From positions 143,961 through 207,960 of the forward strand of contig NZ_JACHCR010000010.1 of the NCBI RefSeq assembly GCF_014205845.1: a DNA stretch of 64,000 nt, written 5' to 3'. Below the pieces are notes generated by a model that saw only the letters and a program-made list of their open reading frames with translations, was not told where the DNA came from and made no database searches. This document shows, in pieces, positions 62,468 through 64,000 of the stretch. Made by a program: the position numbers and the translations under genes. The first letter of the stretch is position 1, and the number at the start of each line of letters is the position of its first letter. The DNA comes from Mucilaginibacter cryoferens (lineage in GTDB: Bacteria; Bacteroidota; Bacteroidia; Sphingobacteriales; Sphingobacteriaceae).

Positions 62468-63739
62468 ATGAATCAGCAGCATTTAATGTCGTTTTTATTA
62501 TTGGTACTTGTACTGGCGTCCTTTTTTCATATCCAGCCAATAGCATTGGGCATTGCTTTTCTAATTATAGTTATGCCTATGGATAACCAGTTTGCTGCAA
62601 TAAAAATGGCCCGGATGTTTTTGTTTTTAATGGTGCCTGTGGTATTAGGATTACTTATTGGTTTTAGTAACGATACCTATCTAATTTTCAAGGATTTCTA
62701 TTATTTCTCTATCCCTATATTTTTTATTACTGCCGGCATTGTATTGGCTTGCAGGCTTCCCATCGAACAGTTTTTGAAAACGCTAATATTTGCCGGAGTT
62801 GTTACCTCCATTGTTGTTACCGGTATCTCGGTATCCTATATGGGGTTTGGTGCACTTACCGATCCATATTCTGCACATTATGCCATGGGGATTGTTGGTA
62901 CTCCCGGGCCGCCTGTTGCCTTGGCTTGTTTACTGCTTACACGTAAATTCAATATTCGCTTATTTACTCCCTTTTGGTTTAATATACTCACCGCTATTAA
63001 TGTAATGGGGATATATATGTTCGCGTCGCGTACCTACCTCATTATTACGCTATGTTTTTTACTGTTGATGGTTGCCGATAGGGTGAAGCGCTTATGGATA
63101 CCACCCGTTATACTATTGGTGGTTATAGCGTTTACGCTTATTCCCTTTGATGCGCTGAAGGTTAACTCCGATGGCACGTTTATGGGTAAAATTATGGGGT
63201 CATTTTCAGAAGTGAGCATTGGCCAATACACCACAGAGCAAGATATCAATATGCAATATCGTGGCTACGAATCTTTTATGGCGCTCAAAGGCTACACCGA
63301 CGGAGACACTCCGAGTTGGATCTTCGGTGGACTGGGTAAACTGATAGATCTGAAAACATTTGTGCGCCTGGGCGAAGACACCGATTTTCAGTATATCCCG
63401 GTGTTGCACAATGGCTGGCTGTATATTCTGGTAAAAACGGGCATCGTAGGTATTATGGCTTATGCTGTTGTTTTTTTGAGTCTTATTGTAGCTAACTGGC
63501 GTAAGTATGCAGATACACAAGGACGACCTATCATCCGTTTATTTGCGGCGCTTACCGTGGGGTGTATCATCAGCTTATTGCTTACCAATTATATTGTAAC
63601 CGCTTTTTTTAATGTAGAGATGAGTATCCTGATGGTTACCCTCGGATACAGTTACCTCAATTTTAATTCGTTGGTTTTTAGGTTGAAAGAGCGCGAGGAA
63701 GCTAAAGAGGCACAATTTGCAGATCATTCATTTATTTGA
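62468..63739 (+). CDS. wzy: O-antigen/exopolysaccharide polymerase (Wzy-like)
   Basis: A 423-residue multispanning protein (about 10-12 segments) with a long polar loop near residues 225-310, as in O-antigen ligase/polymerase-type proteins. It would polymerise the repeat units. The start is 6 nt after the previous stop. Confidence 0.8.
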   Translation: MNQQHLMSFLLLVLVLASFFHIQPIALGIAFLIIVMPMDNQFAAIKMARMFLFLMVPVVLGLLIGFSNDTYLIFKDFYYFSIPIFFITAGIVLACRLPIEQFLKTLIFAGVVTSIVVTGISVSYMGFGALTDPYSAHYAMGIVGTPGPPVALACLLLTRKFNIRLFTPFWFNILTAINVMGIYMFASRTYLIITLCFLLLMVADRVKRLWIPPVILLVVIAFTLIPFDALKVNSDGTFMGKIMGSFSEVSIGQYTTEQDINMQYRGYESFMALKGYTDGDTPSWIFGGLGKLIDLKTFVRLGEDTDFQYIPVLHNGWLYILVKTGIVGIMAYAVVFLSLIVANWRKYADTQGRPIIRLFAALTVGCIISLLLTNYIVTAFFNVEMSILMVTLGYSYLNFNSLVFRLKEREEAKEAQFADHSFI

Positions 63740-63746
63740 AATTGGT

Positions 63747-64000
63747 ATGGGAAGAGAGATTTACTTATCGCCAAAGGTTACTATTGTTACCATAGCCTAC
63801 AACGCTGTGGCAACCATAGAGGTCACTATTTTGAGCGTACTCAGACAAACTTATAATAACCTGGAGTACATTGTTATTGACGGAGGCTCAACCGATGGCA
63901 CACAAAAGATCATCGAAAAATACCGGGGCAAACTGGCACAGTACATCAGCGAACCCGATAATGGTATTGCTGATGGTTTTAACAAAGGCATAGCTATGGC
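63747..64000 (+). CDS. Glycosyltransferase family 2 (truncated by window end)
   Basis: The first 84 residues of a GT2: VTIVTIAYNAVATIEVTILS, YIVIDGGSTDGTQKII (acidic DGGSTDGT), and EPDNGIADGFNKGI. It would add a sugar to the growing repeat unit. The frame runs off the window. Confidence 0.9.
   Translation, partial: MGREIYLSPKVTIVTIAYNAVATIEVTILSVLRQTYNNLEYIVIDGGSTDGTQKIIEKYRGKLAQYISEPDNGIADGFNKGIAM

Overview
The window comes from a Bacteroidota genome, most likely a member of Sphingobacteriaceae (Mucilaginibacter/Pedobacter-like). The evidence is two SusC/SusD pairs, Bacteroidetes-type promoters (TTTG ... TAnnTTTG), Bacteroides-type tra genes, few Shine-Dalgarno sequences, and an operon and gene-family mix typical of that family. 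The species assignment is inference.

Positions 1 to about 37,129 are the right-hand part of an integrative and conjugative element (ICE). Its left end lies outside the window. From left to right it carries: a type IV secretion operon on the minus strand (traJ, a TraI-like gene, three tandem paralogous secreted proteins, traG/VirB4, traF, two traE-like genes, two small traB/D-position genes, parA-like traA) running straight out of a relaxase/MobC pair; a probable oriT; two hypothetical genes separated by a striking 134-nt hairpin and an AT-rich region of short palindromes; and a primase module in which a TOPRIM gene plus small HTH gene appears duplicated, one TOPRIM copy having lost its catalytic residues.

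The cargo (15-34 kb) consists of: (i) an operon for an alpha-oxoamine synthase, a GNAT acetyltransferase and a 7-TM protein with a LuxR HTH, divergent from a Crp/Fnr-like regulator; (ii) a MauE-like redox membrane protein, a small secreted two-cysteine peptide, a TlpA-like thioredoxin and a SusC/SusD pair; (iii) several small regulators; (iv) an HxlR-controlled redox operon (DoxX, FrnE, NmrA-like SDR) with a clear operator array; (v) an AraC-headed operon with two cupins, a sugar acetyltransferase and an alpha/beta hydrolase. Decayed genes, a 51-residue membrane protein and a tyrosine integrase close the element beside the 3' end of a tRNA with anticodon CAT, the likely attachment site.

From 37.1 kb on the DNA looks chromosomal: HAD phosphatase, DUF2000, a MarR-GNAT fusion, a GlxA-type regulator, three tandem 26-residue hydrophobic peptides in an otherwise empty stretch, a GntR-controlled ABC transporter operon with a palindromic operator, a CocE/NonD hydrolase, a VOC protein, a second SusC/SusD pair with a periplasmic tyrosine phosphatase, a large STAND/NACHT-like NTPase, and the start of an exopolysaccharide cluster (Wzc kinase, Wzx flippase, two acyltransferases, Wzy polymerase, a truncated glycosyltransferase).

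Most unusual items: the 7-TM LuxR/oxoamine synthase operon (possible chemical signalling), the tandem micropeptides, the peptide/SusCD/thioredoxin cargo, the long hairpin near 11.3 kb, and the interlocking inverted repeats upstream of the cargo susC.
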